NCBI RefSeq assembly: GCF_029962485.1
Contig: NZ_CP073638.1
Coordinates: forward strand, 2,232,001 to 2,296,000
Direction of reading: 5' to 3'
Origin: Burkholderia cepacia
Lineage (GTDB): Bacteria > Pseudomonadota > Gammaproteobacteria > Burkholderiales > Burkholderiaceae
Length of the DNA stretch: 64,000 bases
Part shown: positions 52,719-60,624 of the stretch, piece after piece
Position numbering within the stretch: position 1 is the stretch's first letter
How the letters are laid out: each line of letters opens with the position of its first letter
Notes under the pieces: generated by a model
What the model was told of the DNA's origin: nothing
What the model saw: the letters and a program-made list of their open reading frames with translations, nothing else
The model's database searches: none
Made by a program: the position numbers and the translations under genes

Positions 52719-53864
52719 ATGAACATTCTGTACACCAACTTCCACCGCGACTACGGCGGCGGCCAGGATACCTACGTACGCGATCTCGCCGCCGCGATGA
52801 GCCGGCATCATCGCGTGACCGTCGCGTCTCCGGAGGGAAGCCGCCTGTCGCGCCTGTTGAAGGACAGCCCCGACGTGGCCATCTTCGACATGGAATTCAA
52901 GCCGCGCTGGAACCGGCTGTGCCAGGAAATCGTCCGGCTGCGCCGGCGGATCGCCGCCGAGCGCTTCGACGTCATCCACGTGAACGGGTCCGCCGACCAC
53001 CGGCAGGTGATGCTCGCGCTGCTCGGGTGCCGGTACCGGCCCGCGGTCGTGCTCACCAAGCACAACACGTATCGCGCCGACAGCTTTGGCAACCTGCTGC
53101 GCGCTCGGCTCGCCACCGACCACACCATCGCGGTCAGCGACTACGTCGCGAGCATGCTCGCGCTGCGCTCCCCGTACGGAGACGTGACGGTCGTGAAGCA
53201 CGGCGTGCGCCGGTCGGCCGCCGAACGACTGGCCATCGACGAGATCCGCCGCCGCAAGATCGCGCTGTTCGGGCCGTCAGGCGCGGACGCGATCGTGCTG
53301 GGCAGCAGCGCCGGCACCGCGCCGGAGAAAGGCTGGATGGACCTGATCGCGGCACTGGGCGGCCTGCCCGAGGGCGAGCGCGAGCGGTTTCGTGTGCTGC
53401 TGGTCGGCGCGGAGCCTTCCCGCGAGCAGCGCGAACAGATCGCGCGGCACGGCATGGCGTCGCGCACCGCGTTCACCGGGCGCCTCGACGACGTACGGGC
53501 GCCGTTCTCGATCATCGACGTGTCGTTCGTGCTGTCGTACCACGAAAGCCTGTCGTACGCGTGCCGCGAAGCGATGTCGCTCGGCTGCCCCGCGATCGTC
53601 ACGCGCGTGGGAGGACTGCCCGAAAACGTCGAGCCGGGCGTGGACGGCTGGGTCGTCCCGCCGCGCGAGCCCGAGGCGATCGAGGCCATCCTGAGCGCGA
53701 TCGCGCGCGAACCCGGCTGTGTCCGTTCGATGGGACGCAGCGCGCGGCTGAAGGGCAGGCGCGAGTTCTCGTTCGACACTTTCGTCGACGCGACGTTGTC
53801 CGTCTATCAGAAATCGATTCGACACAACCCCTACCGTTGGGTGACATCCATGAGGTCCGTTTGA
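52719..53864 (+). CDS. GT4-type glycosyltransferase
   Basis: This 381-residue GT-B protein has YGGGQDTYVRDLAAAMSRHH at the N terminus (acceptor side, Gly-rich), VIHVNGSADHRQ, VTVVKHGVRR in the linker, and YHESLSYACREAMSLGCPAI with the EX7E nucleotide-sugar motif; VGGLPENVEPGVDGWVVPP is the C-terminal donor-site region. It transfers a sugar to a lipid or growing glycan. ATG 52719 (GTG 52716 also possible) behind GAGGAAAAG. Stop overlaps the next start (TGATG), so translation is coupled. Confidence 0.82.
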   Translation: MNILYTNFHRDYGGGQDTYVRDLAAAMSRHHRVTVASPEGSRLSRLLKDSPDVAIFDMEFKPRWNRLCQEIVRLRRRIAAERFDVIHVNGSADHRQVMLALLGCRYRPAVVLTKHNTYRADSFGNLLRARLATDHTIAVSDYVASMLALRSPYGDVTVVKHGVRRSAAERLAIDEIRRRKIALFGPSGADAIVLGSSAGTAPEKGWMDLIAALGGLPEGERERFRVLLVGAEPSREQREQIARHGMASRTAFTGRLDDVRAPFSIIDVSFVLSYHESLSYACREAMSLGCPAIVTRVGGLPENVEPGVDGWVVPPREPEAIEAILSAIAREPGCVRSMGRSARLKGRREFSFDTFVDATLSVYQKSIRHNPYRWVTSMRSV

Positions 53865-54430
53865 TGGCGATGAATATCTGGAAGAAGTACTGGGACTTGC
53901 GGACGCAGGAATGTCCGTGCGACGTGCACTTCGTCGAATGGCTGGAGTCCGTCCGTCTCAGGGGCGTGCGCATCTATCACTTCGGCACCGGCGGGCATCA
54001 CCATGTCGGCGTGGAATGCGCGCGGCCGCACCTGAACAACACCGTCTTCGGCGTGACGGCGTCGCCGAAGGAATACAAGTCGTATGTCGATCTCGTCACG
54101 CGGCAACCGGAAGTCAGCAAGACCTACCTCGCGTACTTCGGCGACATCTATACGAGCAATTCGGGCTTGCTGCCGGCGTTCGACGTCGTCACGCTGTTCC
54201 ATCTGTGCGAGTTCCGCGACGAGTCGAATAGCCGCTATGGCGCGAAGACCGACGAAGAGGTGCTCGACCTGTTCGCACGCCATACCGCAGCCAACGGCCA
54301 TCTGCTGTTCTATAAGGGCTCGTCGGCATACCGGAAGGCCGAGCCGATCATCGCGCAGTGGGCGGCGAATGCCGATTTCGTCGAAGTCGGCGACTTCAAG
54401 ACCCTGCGGATCTTCCGCAAGGCTGCGTAA
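53864..54430 (+). CDS. SAM methyltransferase-like protein in glycan cluster
   Basis: This is a 188-residue protein. RIYHFGTGGHHHVGVE resembles the SAM-binding glycine motif of class I methyltransferases, followed by NTVFGVTASPKEY (second strand) and PAFDVVTLFHLCEF (acidic-turn strand). It lacks a long substrate domain, so the target is unclear; O-methylation of a sugar is plausible because its neighbours are a glycosyltransferase and a deacetylase. TGATG overlap with the glycosyltransferase gene. Family assignment moderate. Confidence 0.6.
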   Translation: MAMNIWKKYWDLRTQECPCDVHFVEWLESVRLRGVRIYHFGTGGHHHVGVECARPHLNNTVFGVTASPKEYKSYVDLVTRQPEVSKTYLAYFGDIYTSNSGLLPAFDVVTLFHLCEFRDESNSRYGAKTDEEVLDLFARHTAANGHLLFYKGSSAYRKAEPIIAQWAANADFVEVGDFKTLRIFRKAA

Positions 54431-54454
54431 CCCCGCGTTTTTTCCCGTCCGCCG

Positions 54455-55189
54455 ATGTTTACGTCCGCCCCGCGCCATCCGATCCTGATGTATCACCAGG
54501 TACGCCCGTTGCCGCCGCCGACCGACCGGCTGCGCAGCCTGAGCGTCGCACCCGATGCGTTCCGCCGCCAGATGTCGCTGTTCAAGCGGCTCGGCTACCG
54601 CGGGCTGAGCGTGCGCGAACTGCAGCCGTATCTGCGCGGCGAGCGCAGCGGGAAGGTCTTCGGCATCTCGTTCGACGACGGTTTTCTCAACGTGCTGACC
54701 CATGCGATGCCGGTGCTGGACGAGCTCGGGTTCACCGCGACCTGCTATTTCGTCGCCGGCCGCTTCGGCGGCGAGAACGACTGGGATGCAGGAGCCGACA
54801 CCGCGCGCTCATCGCTGATGACCTGCGAGGACATGCTCGTGTGGCGCGATCACGGCCATGAAATCGGCTCGCATACGCTCGATCACGTCGCGCTGTCGCA
54901 GGTGCCCGGGTACGAGTCGGATCATCAGGTAAGCGAATCGAAGCGGCGGCTCGAGGCATTGAGCGGCCAGCGCGTCGAATCGTTCTGCTATCCGTACGGC
55001 GACCTGGATGCGCGGGTGCGCGACCAGGTCGCCGATGCCGGTTACGACAATGCGACGACGACCCGGCGCGGGTGCGCCGCCGCGGCCGACGATCCGTTCC
55101 TGCTGCCGCGGATTCCGGTCGCGGGCGGTGTCGGGGCCGTTCGGTTGTGGTTCAAGTGCATGAAGGCGCAGGTGCGGGCACGCGGGTAA
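54455..55189 (+). CDS. polysaccharide deacetylase (NodB/CE4 family)
   Basis: This 244-residue protein has ILMYHQVRP, FGISFDDGFLNVL (Asp-Asp metal/base motif), HEIGSHTLDHVALSQ (His-x3-His metal ligands) and CYPYGDLDARVRDQVADAG (catalytic support). The SFDDG and H-S-x-T-x-D-H set define the NodB homology domain, which removes N- or O-acetyl groups from glycans. Third gene of the glycan cluster with a 24-base gap. No signal peptide, so it may act on cytoplasmic lipid-linked precursors. Confidence 0.83.
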   Translation: MFTSAPRHPILMYHQVRPLPPPTDRLRSLSVAPDAFRRQMSLFKRLGYRGLSVRELQPYLRGERSGKVFGISFDDGFLNVLTHAMPVLDELGFTATCYFVAGRFGGENDWDAGADTARSSLMTCEDMLVWRDHGHEIGSHTLDHVALSQVPGYESDHQVSESKRRLEALSGQRVESFCYPYGDLDARVRDQVADAGYDNATTTRRGCAAAADDPFLLPRIPVAGGVGAVRLWFKCMKAQVRARG

Positions 55190-55292
55190 AACGGCGCCGT
55201 CGCCGGCCCGTGCATCGATACATGGGCCGTTCACCACGACGGCGTTCGGCCCGTCCATGCAAGACCTTCACACGGACGAGCCAGCCGCCAGG

Positions 55293-56513
55293 TCAACCCG
55301 GCGAGCGAAACACGCGCGTCGCGGAAGGCGAACGCGCATGCTGCTTCAGGTACGCGAGCGCATCGTCGATCGACAGCACGTGCTGCTCCCCGCTCCTCAT
55401 CCGCAACGACACCTCGCCGGCCAGCGCTTCCTTCCGTCCGGCCACCGCGACGATCGGCGCGGCCAGTTCCCGCGCGTCGAAAATCTTGCGCGTCAAGCGC
55501 TCGGAACGAAAGTCCCGCAGCACGCGACAGCCGATCTCCTCGAACGCGAACGCCGTGTTGTCCGCGAATGCACGGTCGTCCTCTCCGATGTTCGCGACGA
55601 CGATCTGATCGGGCGCCAGCCACGTCGGCAACCAGCCCTCGTAATGCTCGAGCAGGATGCCGATGAACCGTTCGAGGCTCCCGAGTACCGCGTGATGCAG
55701 CATGACGGGCGTCGCGCGTGCGCCGTCCTCCGCGACATAGGTTGCGCCGAGCCGTTCCGGCAACACGAAGTCGAGCTGGATCGTCCCGCACTGCCACTTC
55801 CGCCCCTGGCGGTCGAGCAGATGAAACTCGAGCTTGGGGCCATAGAATGCCCCTTCTCCCGCCAGCATCGCGAAATCCAGGCCCGCCGCTCGCGCAGCCG
55901 ACGCAAGCATCGCTTCCGCACGATCCCAGACCGCATCGTCGCCCGCGCGAACCGCCGGCCTCGTCGACAGCGCCACGTCGAATCCGTCGAACCCGAAGTC
56001 GGCATAGATCGTCTTCAGCAGCACGCAGAATCGCGCCACTTCGACCTCGACCTGATCGGGCAGGCAGAGCACGTGCGCATCGTCCTGCGTGAATGCACGG
56101 GCACGCATGAGCCCGTGCAGCGCGCCCGACGGCTCCGCGCGGTGCACTGCCCCGAATTCCGCGTAGCGGACCGGCAGGTCGCGATACGAGCGAACACCCT
56201 TCCTGAAAAGCTGCACATGGCACGGGCAGCTCATCGGCTTGAGGCAGTACGGGTTGCTGTCGCTCTCGAGCGAGAACATGTTTTTCCCGAACTTCTCCCA
56301 ATGGCCGCTCTGTTCCCACAGCCCGCGCGACACAATCTGAGGTGTCCTGACTTCGGCGAAGCCGGCTTGCCGCATCCTGGCGCGAATGTATTCCTCGACG
56401 ACCCGGTAAAGGACCATGCCGCGCGGGTGCCAGAAAATGGCGCCCGGACTTTCATCCTGCTGGTGAAACAGATCGAGTCTGCTGCCAAGCACTCGATGGT
56501 CGAAATCGTCCAT
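55293..56513 (-). CDS. truncated-architecture threonyl-tRNA synthetase (paralogue)
   Basis: This 406-residue protein aligns with the catalytic and anticodon-binding domains of ThrRS only; the about 240-residue N-terminal TGS and editing domains of ordinary ThrRS are absent. Class II motif 2 RYAEFGAVHRAEPSG, zinc-ligand regions KPMSCPCHVQLF (Cys), TQDDAH (His) and PVMLHHAVLGSLERFIGIL (His, motif 3) are intact, so it should charge tRNA but cannot edit Ser. GGAGAA site before ATG 56513. Controlled by the Thr-codon attenuator immediately upstream. Such shortened ThrRS paralogues can confer resistance to ThrRS inhibitors (family knowledge; not shown here). Confidence 0.85.
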   Translation of the reverse strand: MDDFDHRVLGSRLDLFHQQDESPGAIFWHPRGMVLYRVVEEYIRARMRQAGFAEVRTPQIVSRGLWEQSGHWEKFGKNMFSLESDSNPYCLKPMSCPCHVQLFRKGVRSYRDLPVRYAEFGAVHRAEPSGALHGLMRARAFTQDDAHVLCLPDQVEVEVARFCVLLKTIYADFGFDGFDVALSTRPAVRAGDDAVWDRAEAMLASAARAAGLDFAMLAGEGAFYGPKLEFHLLDRQGRKWQCGTIQLDFVLPERLGATYVAEDGARATPVMLHHAVLGSLERFIGILLEHYEGWLPTWLAPDQIVVANIGEDDRAFADNTAFAFEEIGCRVLRDFRSERLTRKIFDARELAAPIVAVAGRKEALAGEVSLRMRSGEQHVLSIDDALAYLKQHARSPSATRVFRSPG

Positions 56514-56554
56514 CACGTTCTCCGTTGACGTCGATGCTGGACGAACGGAGCATG

Positions 56555-56584
56555 AAAAAAGCCCCGTCCGTTTCCGGCGGGGCT
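56555..56584 (-). terminator. intrinsic terminator in ThrRS leader (attenuator)
   Basis: On the minus strand AGCCCCG and CGGGGCT arms with inner CCG/CGG pairs are followed by TTTTTT, 42 bases before the ThrRS start. It lies between the Thr-rich leader peptide and the synthetase gene, the position of an attenuator terminator. Confidence 0.85.
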
Positions 56585-56609
56585 CCTGGGGATGATGTGA
56601 CGCACTGGC

Positions 56610-56690
56610 CTACGACGTGCAACCTCCCCCCGGCCCGCCCTTGGCGGTCGTGGTGGTGGTCGTGGTGGTCGTGACGAAACGTGCGTTCAT
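56610..56690 (-). CDS. threonine-rich leader peptide (attenuation control of ThrRS paralogue)
   Basis: This 26-residue frame reads MNARFV, then nine consecutive Thr codons (ACG and ACC mixed, residues 7-15), then AKGGPGGGCTS and stop at 56610. It is followed by an intrinsic terminator and a ThrRS gene. This is the classic arrangement for attenuation: scarcity of charged tRNA-Thr stalls the ribosome in the Thr run, favours an antiterminator and lets transcription enter the gene. The hairpin alternatives were not computed. There is no good ribosome site, and the promoter places +1 at or near the ATG, so the message may be leaderless. Confidence 0.8.
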   Translation of the reverse strand: MNARFVTTTTTTTTTAKGGPGGGCTS

Positions 56691-56696
56691 GGGGTG

Positions 56697-56725
56697 AATC
56701 TAGTCAACCTCGTGCCGGCTGTCAA
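56697..56725 (-). promoter_or_regulatory. sigma70 promoter of Thr leader/ThrRS unit
   Basis: On the minus strand TTGACA (56725-56720) and TAGATT (56702-56697) are separated by exactly 17 bases. The expected +1 is about 56690, which coincides with the ATG of the leader peptide. Confidence 0.65.
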
Positions 56726-56792
56726 TCACGAGTTCGAATCGCGATCGCACCGGTTCGCAACGATGCGACCCCGCGCCGCGACGCAATCGCCC

Positions 56793-56912
56793 TTACACCG
56801 ACAAGCCGCCTGACACCTCGATCGCGGTGCCGTTCACGAAACTGGCTTCGTCTGACGCGAGGAATGCATAGACGCTCGCAATTTCGCCCGGCGTGCCGAG
56901 GCGCCGCTGCCA
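56793..56912 (-). pseudogene. 3' remnant of a short-chain dehydrogenase gene
   Basis: Minus-strand frame [20 protein letters not shown] then [14 protein letters not shown] and stop is the last 39 residues of a classical SDR; upstream of 56912 the sequence no longer resembles an SDR. No start codon or cofactor domain remains. The abrupt break marks a recombination junction next to the formaldehyde operon. Confidence 0.7.
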
Positions 56913-57148
56913 GCACCCCAGTCGGTTCTGAATTCCCCCGGCTTCAACTGCAAGCAGATGCCGACGGGGGCGTCACGATGTGCAGCCACGGGCAACCGGA
57001 GGCGAGCGCCGCGAAGATCCCGCCTCGCCCGGACGGAGGCCAGCGACCGGACGGATTGCTCCAGAGAAGGGATACTCCGGGGCAGTTTCTGTACAATCCC
57101 GGAGTGCAGCACGCTGCAGGTGTAAATTTCACCCGGCTGCACACTTTC

Positions 57149-57170
57149 ATACTGTACCTGAGTATAGTAT
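57149..57170. promoter_or_regulatory. FrmR operator over frm promoter
   Basis: ATACTGTACCTGAGTATAGTAT is an imperfect dyad resembling operators of the CsoR/FrmR family (ATAC-TATA type half sites). It lies between TTTCAT (57145-57150) and TATATT (57168-57173), a plausible -35/-10 pair with 17-base spacing, so FrmR bound here would block RNA polymerase. Confidence 0.6.
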
Positions 57171-57198
57171 ATTCCCATCTACCGACAGGAAAGAGGCC

Positions 57199-57474
57199 AT
57201 GCCTTACAGTCCCAAAGAAAAGAAGCAAGCGCTCACCCGGGTTCGCCGTATTCGCGGGCAAGCGATCGCTCTTGAGCAGGCGCTTGAAGAGAACGCCGAA
57301 TGCGCTGCGATTCTTCAGCAGCTTGCGGCCGTCCGGGGTGCGGTCAACGGTTTGATGGCAGCCGTGCTGGAAAGCTATCTGCGAGAAGAATTTCCGGAGA
57401 GTGAAACCGCGACCGACTCGCAGAGAAAGTCCATCGAGGAAACCATCTCTATCGTTCGGTCCTACCTCCGATAA
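57199..57474 (+). CDS. frmR: formaldehyde-responsive repressor FrmR
   Basis: This is a 91-residue CsoR/RcnR-family helical repressor. PYSPKEKKQALTRVRRIRGQ keeps Pro2, ENAECAAILQQLAAVRGAVN has the formaldehyde-sensing Cys and LMAAVLESYLREEF follows. E. coli FrmR forms a methylene bridge between Pro2 and that Cys. First gene of the operon, 57 bases before frmA. AGGAAAGAGG ribosome site. The His in the third sensor position of E. coli FrmR is Tyr here. Confidence 0.88.
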   Translation: MPYSPKEKKQALTRVRRIRGQAIALEQALEENAECAAILQQLAAVRGAVNGLMAAVLESYLREEFPESETATDSQRKSIEETISIVRSYLR

Positions 57475-57519
57475 CCGGTGCCAGGGCGGCGCCAGGTTTC
57501 GGATATCTAACTTGGTTGA

Positions 57520-58641
<1,122 letters not shown>

Positions 58642-58701
58642 TGCCGGCCTGGCTGCGCGGCGCTACGCCGCGCAGTCTTTCACTGCCCAAGGAGAGCTAT
58701 T

Positions 58702-59358
58702 GTGAGTGCAATCTCTATCCCTCCGCCAGTGAACAACGGAACGCATCACGAACATCCCGGTTTTCCCGGCGGCATGCTCCAGTGCCGCTGTGCCGGCGAC
58801 AAGGTCGAAGTTGCCGTCGCGGCGCAAACATTGCACAACCACGCCTGCGGTTGTACCCAATGCTGGAAGCCTGCCGGTGCAACCTTCGCCATTGTCGAGG
58901 TCGTGCCGCGCGACAAGGTGAACGTGCTTGCGCACCCTGAAATGCTTTACATCGTCGACGAGCATGCAGCCATTCAACGACATGCCTGCCGGGAATGCGG
59001 CGCCCATACGTTCGGTCGCATTGAAAACCGGCAGCATGCGTTCTACGGCCTTGACTTCGTTCACACCGAACGCTCTTCCCAAGAGGGCTGGTCGGAGCCG
59101 CGCTTTGCCGCGTTCGTCTCGTCGGTCATTGAAAGCGGCATCCCGCCTTCGAAGATGGCGGAGATTCGCGACAGGCTGCGCGAACTCGATCTCGAGCCGT
59201 ACGACTGTCTTTCTCCGGGCCTGATGGACGCACTGGCCATTCACGCGGCCAAGCAGAAGGGCACTTACCGCGGAGCCCGAACTCGCCATTGCCGTTCTTG
59301 TACCCCTCGTCGTCCTCGCGATCTGGTTGACCGTACATCGAATCAAGAACGCCCATAG
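58702..59358 (+). CDS. gfa: glutathione-dependent formaldehyde-activating enzyme (S-hydroxymethylglutathione synthase)
   Basis: This is a 218-residue Mss4-fold protein. [20 protein letters not shown] and [11 protein letters not shown] (zinc cysteines) and [14 protein letters not shown] (second cysteine pair) are typical of Gfa, which condenses formaldehyde with glutathione. The normal protein ends around residue 188 (AAKQKG); the last 30 residues ([11 protein letters not shown] onward) look like read-through into unrelated sequence. GTG 58702 with AAGGAGA. Directly follows frmA. Confidence 0.85.
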   Translation: MSAISIPPPVNNGTHHEHPGFPGGMLQCRCAGDKVEVAVAAQTLHNHACGCTQCWKPAGATFAIVEVVPRDKVNVLAHPEMLYIVDEHAAIQRHACRECGAHTFGRIENRQHAFYGLDFVHTERSSQEGWSEPRFAAFVSSVIESGIPPSKMAEIRDRLRELDLEPYDCLSPGLMDALAIHAAKQKGTYRGARTRHCRSCTPRRPRDLVDRTSNQERP

Positions 59359-59389
59359 CGACACGAAACACCGAAACGCATTCGACTGA
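59275..59389 (+). pseudogene. fragment of a membrane protein overlapping gfa 3' end
   Basis: In the frame alternative to gfa, 59275-59389 encodes [20 protein letters not shown] then [16 protein letters not shown] and stop: one membrane segment with a charged tail and no start codon. It looks like the 3' end of a truncated membrane protein gene joined to gfa during rearrangement. Low confidence. Confidence 0.35.
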
Positions 59390-59447
59390 CTGGCTGTCAC
59401 CTGGAAACGTCACAGCCACACCATCTGCTCAAATTTGGAGAGAACCC

Positions 59448-60278
59448 ATGGAACGCGTTGAACATCACGCCAGCTTCGACGGCTGGCAGGACGTCTATCA
59501 ACACCATTCCGAAACGCTCGACTGCATGATGAGGTTCGGCGTATACCTGCCCCCGCAAGCGGCTCACGGCAAGCTACCGGTCCTCTACTGGCTGTCCGGC
59601 CTCACCTGCACTGAACAGAACTTCATGACCAAGGCCGCGGCTCAACGTTACGCGGCCGAACATGGCGTCATCGTTGTCGCGCCGGACACGAGCCCGCGTG
59701 GCGAGGGTGTCGCTGACGACGCTGCGTACGATCTCGGCCAGGGCGCAGGTTTCTATGTCAACGCAACGCAATCCCCGTGGGCCGCACATTATCGGATGTA
59801 CGACTACGTCGTCCACGAGCTGCCCGCGCTGATCGAAGCCAGCTTGCCCGCCACGGATGCGAGAAGCATCAGCGGTCATTCGATGGGCGGGCACGGCGCC
59901 CTGGTCATTGCGCTGCGCAACCCGGGCCGCTATCGAAGCGTGTCGGCGTTCTCGCCCATCGTCGCACCATCCAGGGTTCCCTGGGGGCAGAAGGCTTTCC
60001 TCGCCTATCTCGGAGATGACCAGGAAGCCTGGAAGCAATACGACACCGTCGAACTCGTCCGTACCGCACCGGAACGCTTGCCGCTGTTGGTCGACCAGGG
60101 CCTTGACGACGAGTTTCGCGAAAAGCAGCTCCGGCCGGAGCTGCTTCGCGAGGCTTGCGAGGCTGTCGATCACCCGCTTCAGCTCAACCTGCGGCCGGAT
60201 CATGACCACAGCTATTACTTCATCGCCAGCTACATCGGCGAGCACATTGCACACCATGCGTCTGCGCTGAAGCGCTGA
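59448..60278 (+). CDS. fghA: S-formylglutathione hydrolase
   Basis: This is a 276-residue serine hydrolase. LYWLSGLTCTEQNFMTKAA (oxyanion region, conserved Cys), SISGHSMGGHGALVIALRNP (nucleophile Ser), LVDQGLDDEFREKQLRPELL (Asp) and RPDHDHSYYFIASYIGEHI (catalytic His) match esterase D/FghA. It releases formate and glutathione, finishing formaldehyde detoxification. Fourth gene of the operon. Confidence 0.92.
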   Translation: MERVEHHASFDGWQDVYQHHSETLDCMMRFGVYLPPQAAHGKLPVLYWLSGLTCTEQNFMTKAAAQRYAAEHGVIVVAPDTSPRGEGVADDAAYDLGQGAGFYVNATQSPWAAHYRMYDYVVHELPALIEASLPATDARSISGHSMGGHGALVIALRNPGRYRSVSAFSPIVAPSRVPWGQKAFLAYLGDDQEAWKQYDTVELVRTAPERLPLLVDQGLDDEFREKQLRPELLREACEAVDHPLQLNLRPDHDHSYYFIASYIGEHIAHHASALKR

Positions 60279-60296
60279 GCGAGAGGAGAGCAAATC

Positions 60297-60403
60297 GTGT
60301 TCAGGGCCGCCGGCAAACGACATCACGTCGTGATCGTGGGTGCGGGCTTCGGTGGACTCGACGTCGTCAACGGCCTGACCAATTCCGAAGTCGACATCAC
60401 GAA
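60297..60403 (+). pseudogene. 5' remnant of NADH dehydrogenase (type II)-like gene
   Basis: GTG 60297 with an AGGAG site starts MFRAAGKRHHVVIVGAGFGG then LDVVNGLTNSEVDIT, the N-terminal FAD-binding strand of NDH-2 type flavoproteins, but the homology ends after about 35 residues where another gene fragment begins. It may still be translated as a short peptide. Evidence of recombination at 60403/60404. Confidence 0.65.
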
Positions 60404-60562
60404 CGCTACGCTTACTCGGCCGGCCAAACCTATTTCCCGGATGGCGTCGCACGACAGCACTGGTATCAGCCGGCCAATCAAGGGGCCGAAATCAAGATCG
60501 GGGAAAAGCTCGGCTGGTTGCGCTCGCTCGACACGGCGGCGGACGGCACCGCGAAGCCTTGA
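60404..60562 (+). pseudogene. 3' remnant of rarA (replication-associated recombination protein A)
   Basis: In the frame starting at 60404 the sequence reads RYAYSAGQTYFPDGVARQHW then YQPANQGAEIKIGEKLGWLR and ends after GTAKP. This is the C terminus of RarA/MgsA, where Y-F-P and GxExKIGEKLxxL are conserved. The ATPase domain is absent, so it is a translocated remnant joined to the ndh-like 5' end. Confidence 0.7.
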
Positions 60563-60624
60563 TCGGTCTTTATATTGAATTCGCGCGAGTCCGGCACCAA
60601 CACGAACTGCAGGAGAAGAACACC

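Noticed and set aside
56645..56675. GTGGTGGTCGT repeats considered as a simple-sequence repeat or CRISPR-like element
   Set aside because: On the minus strand they are exactly in-frame Thr codons of a leader peptide with start, stop and attenuator; far too short for CRISPR.
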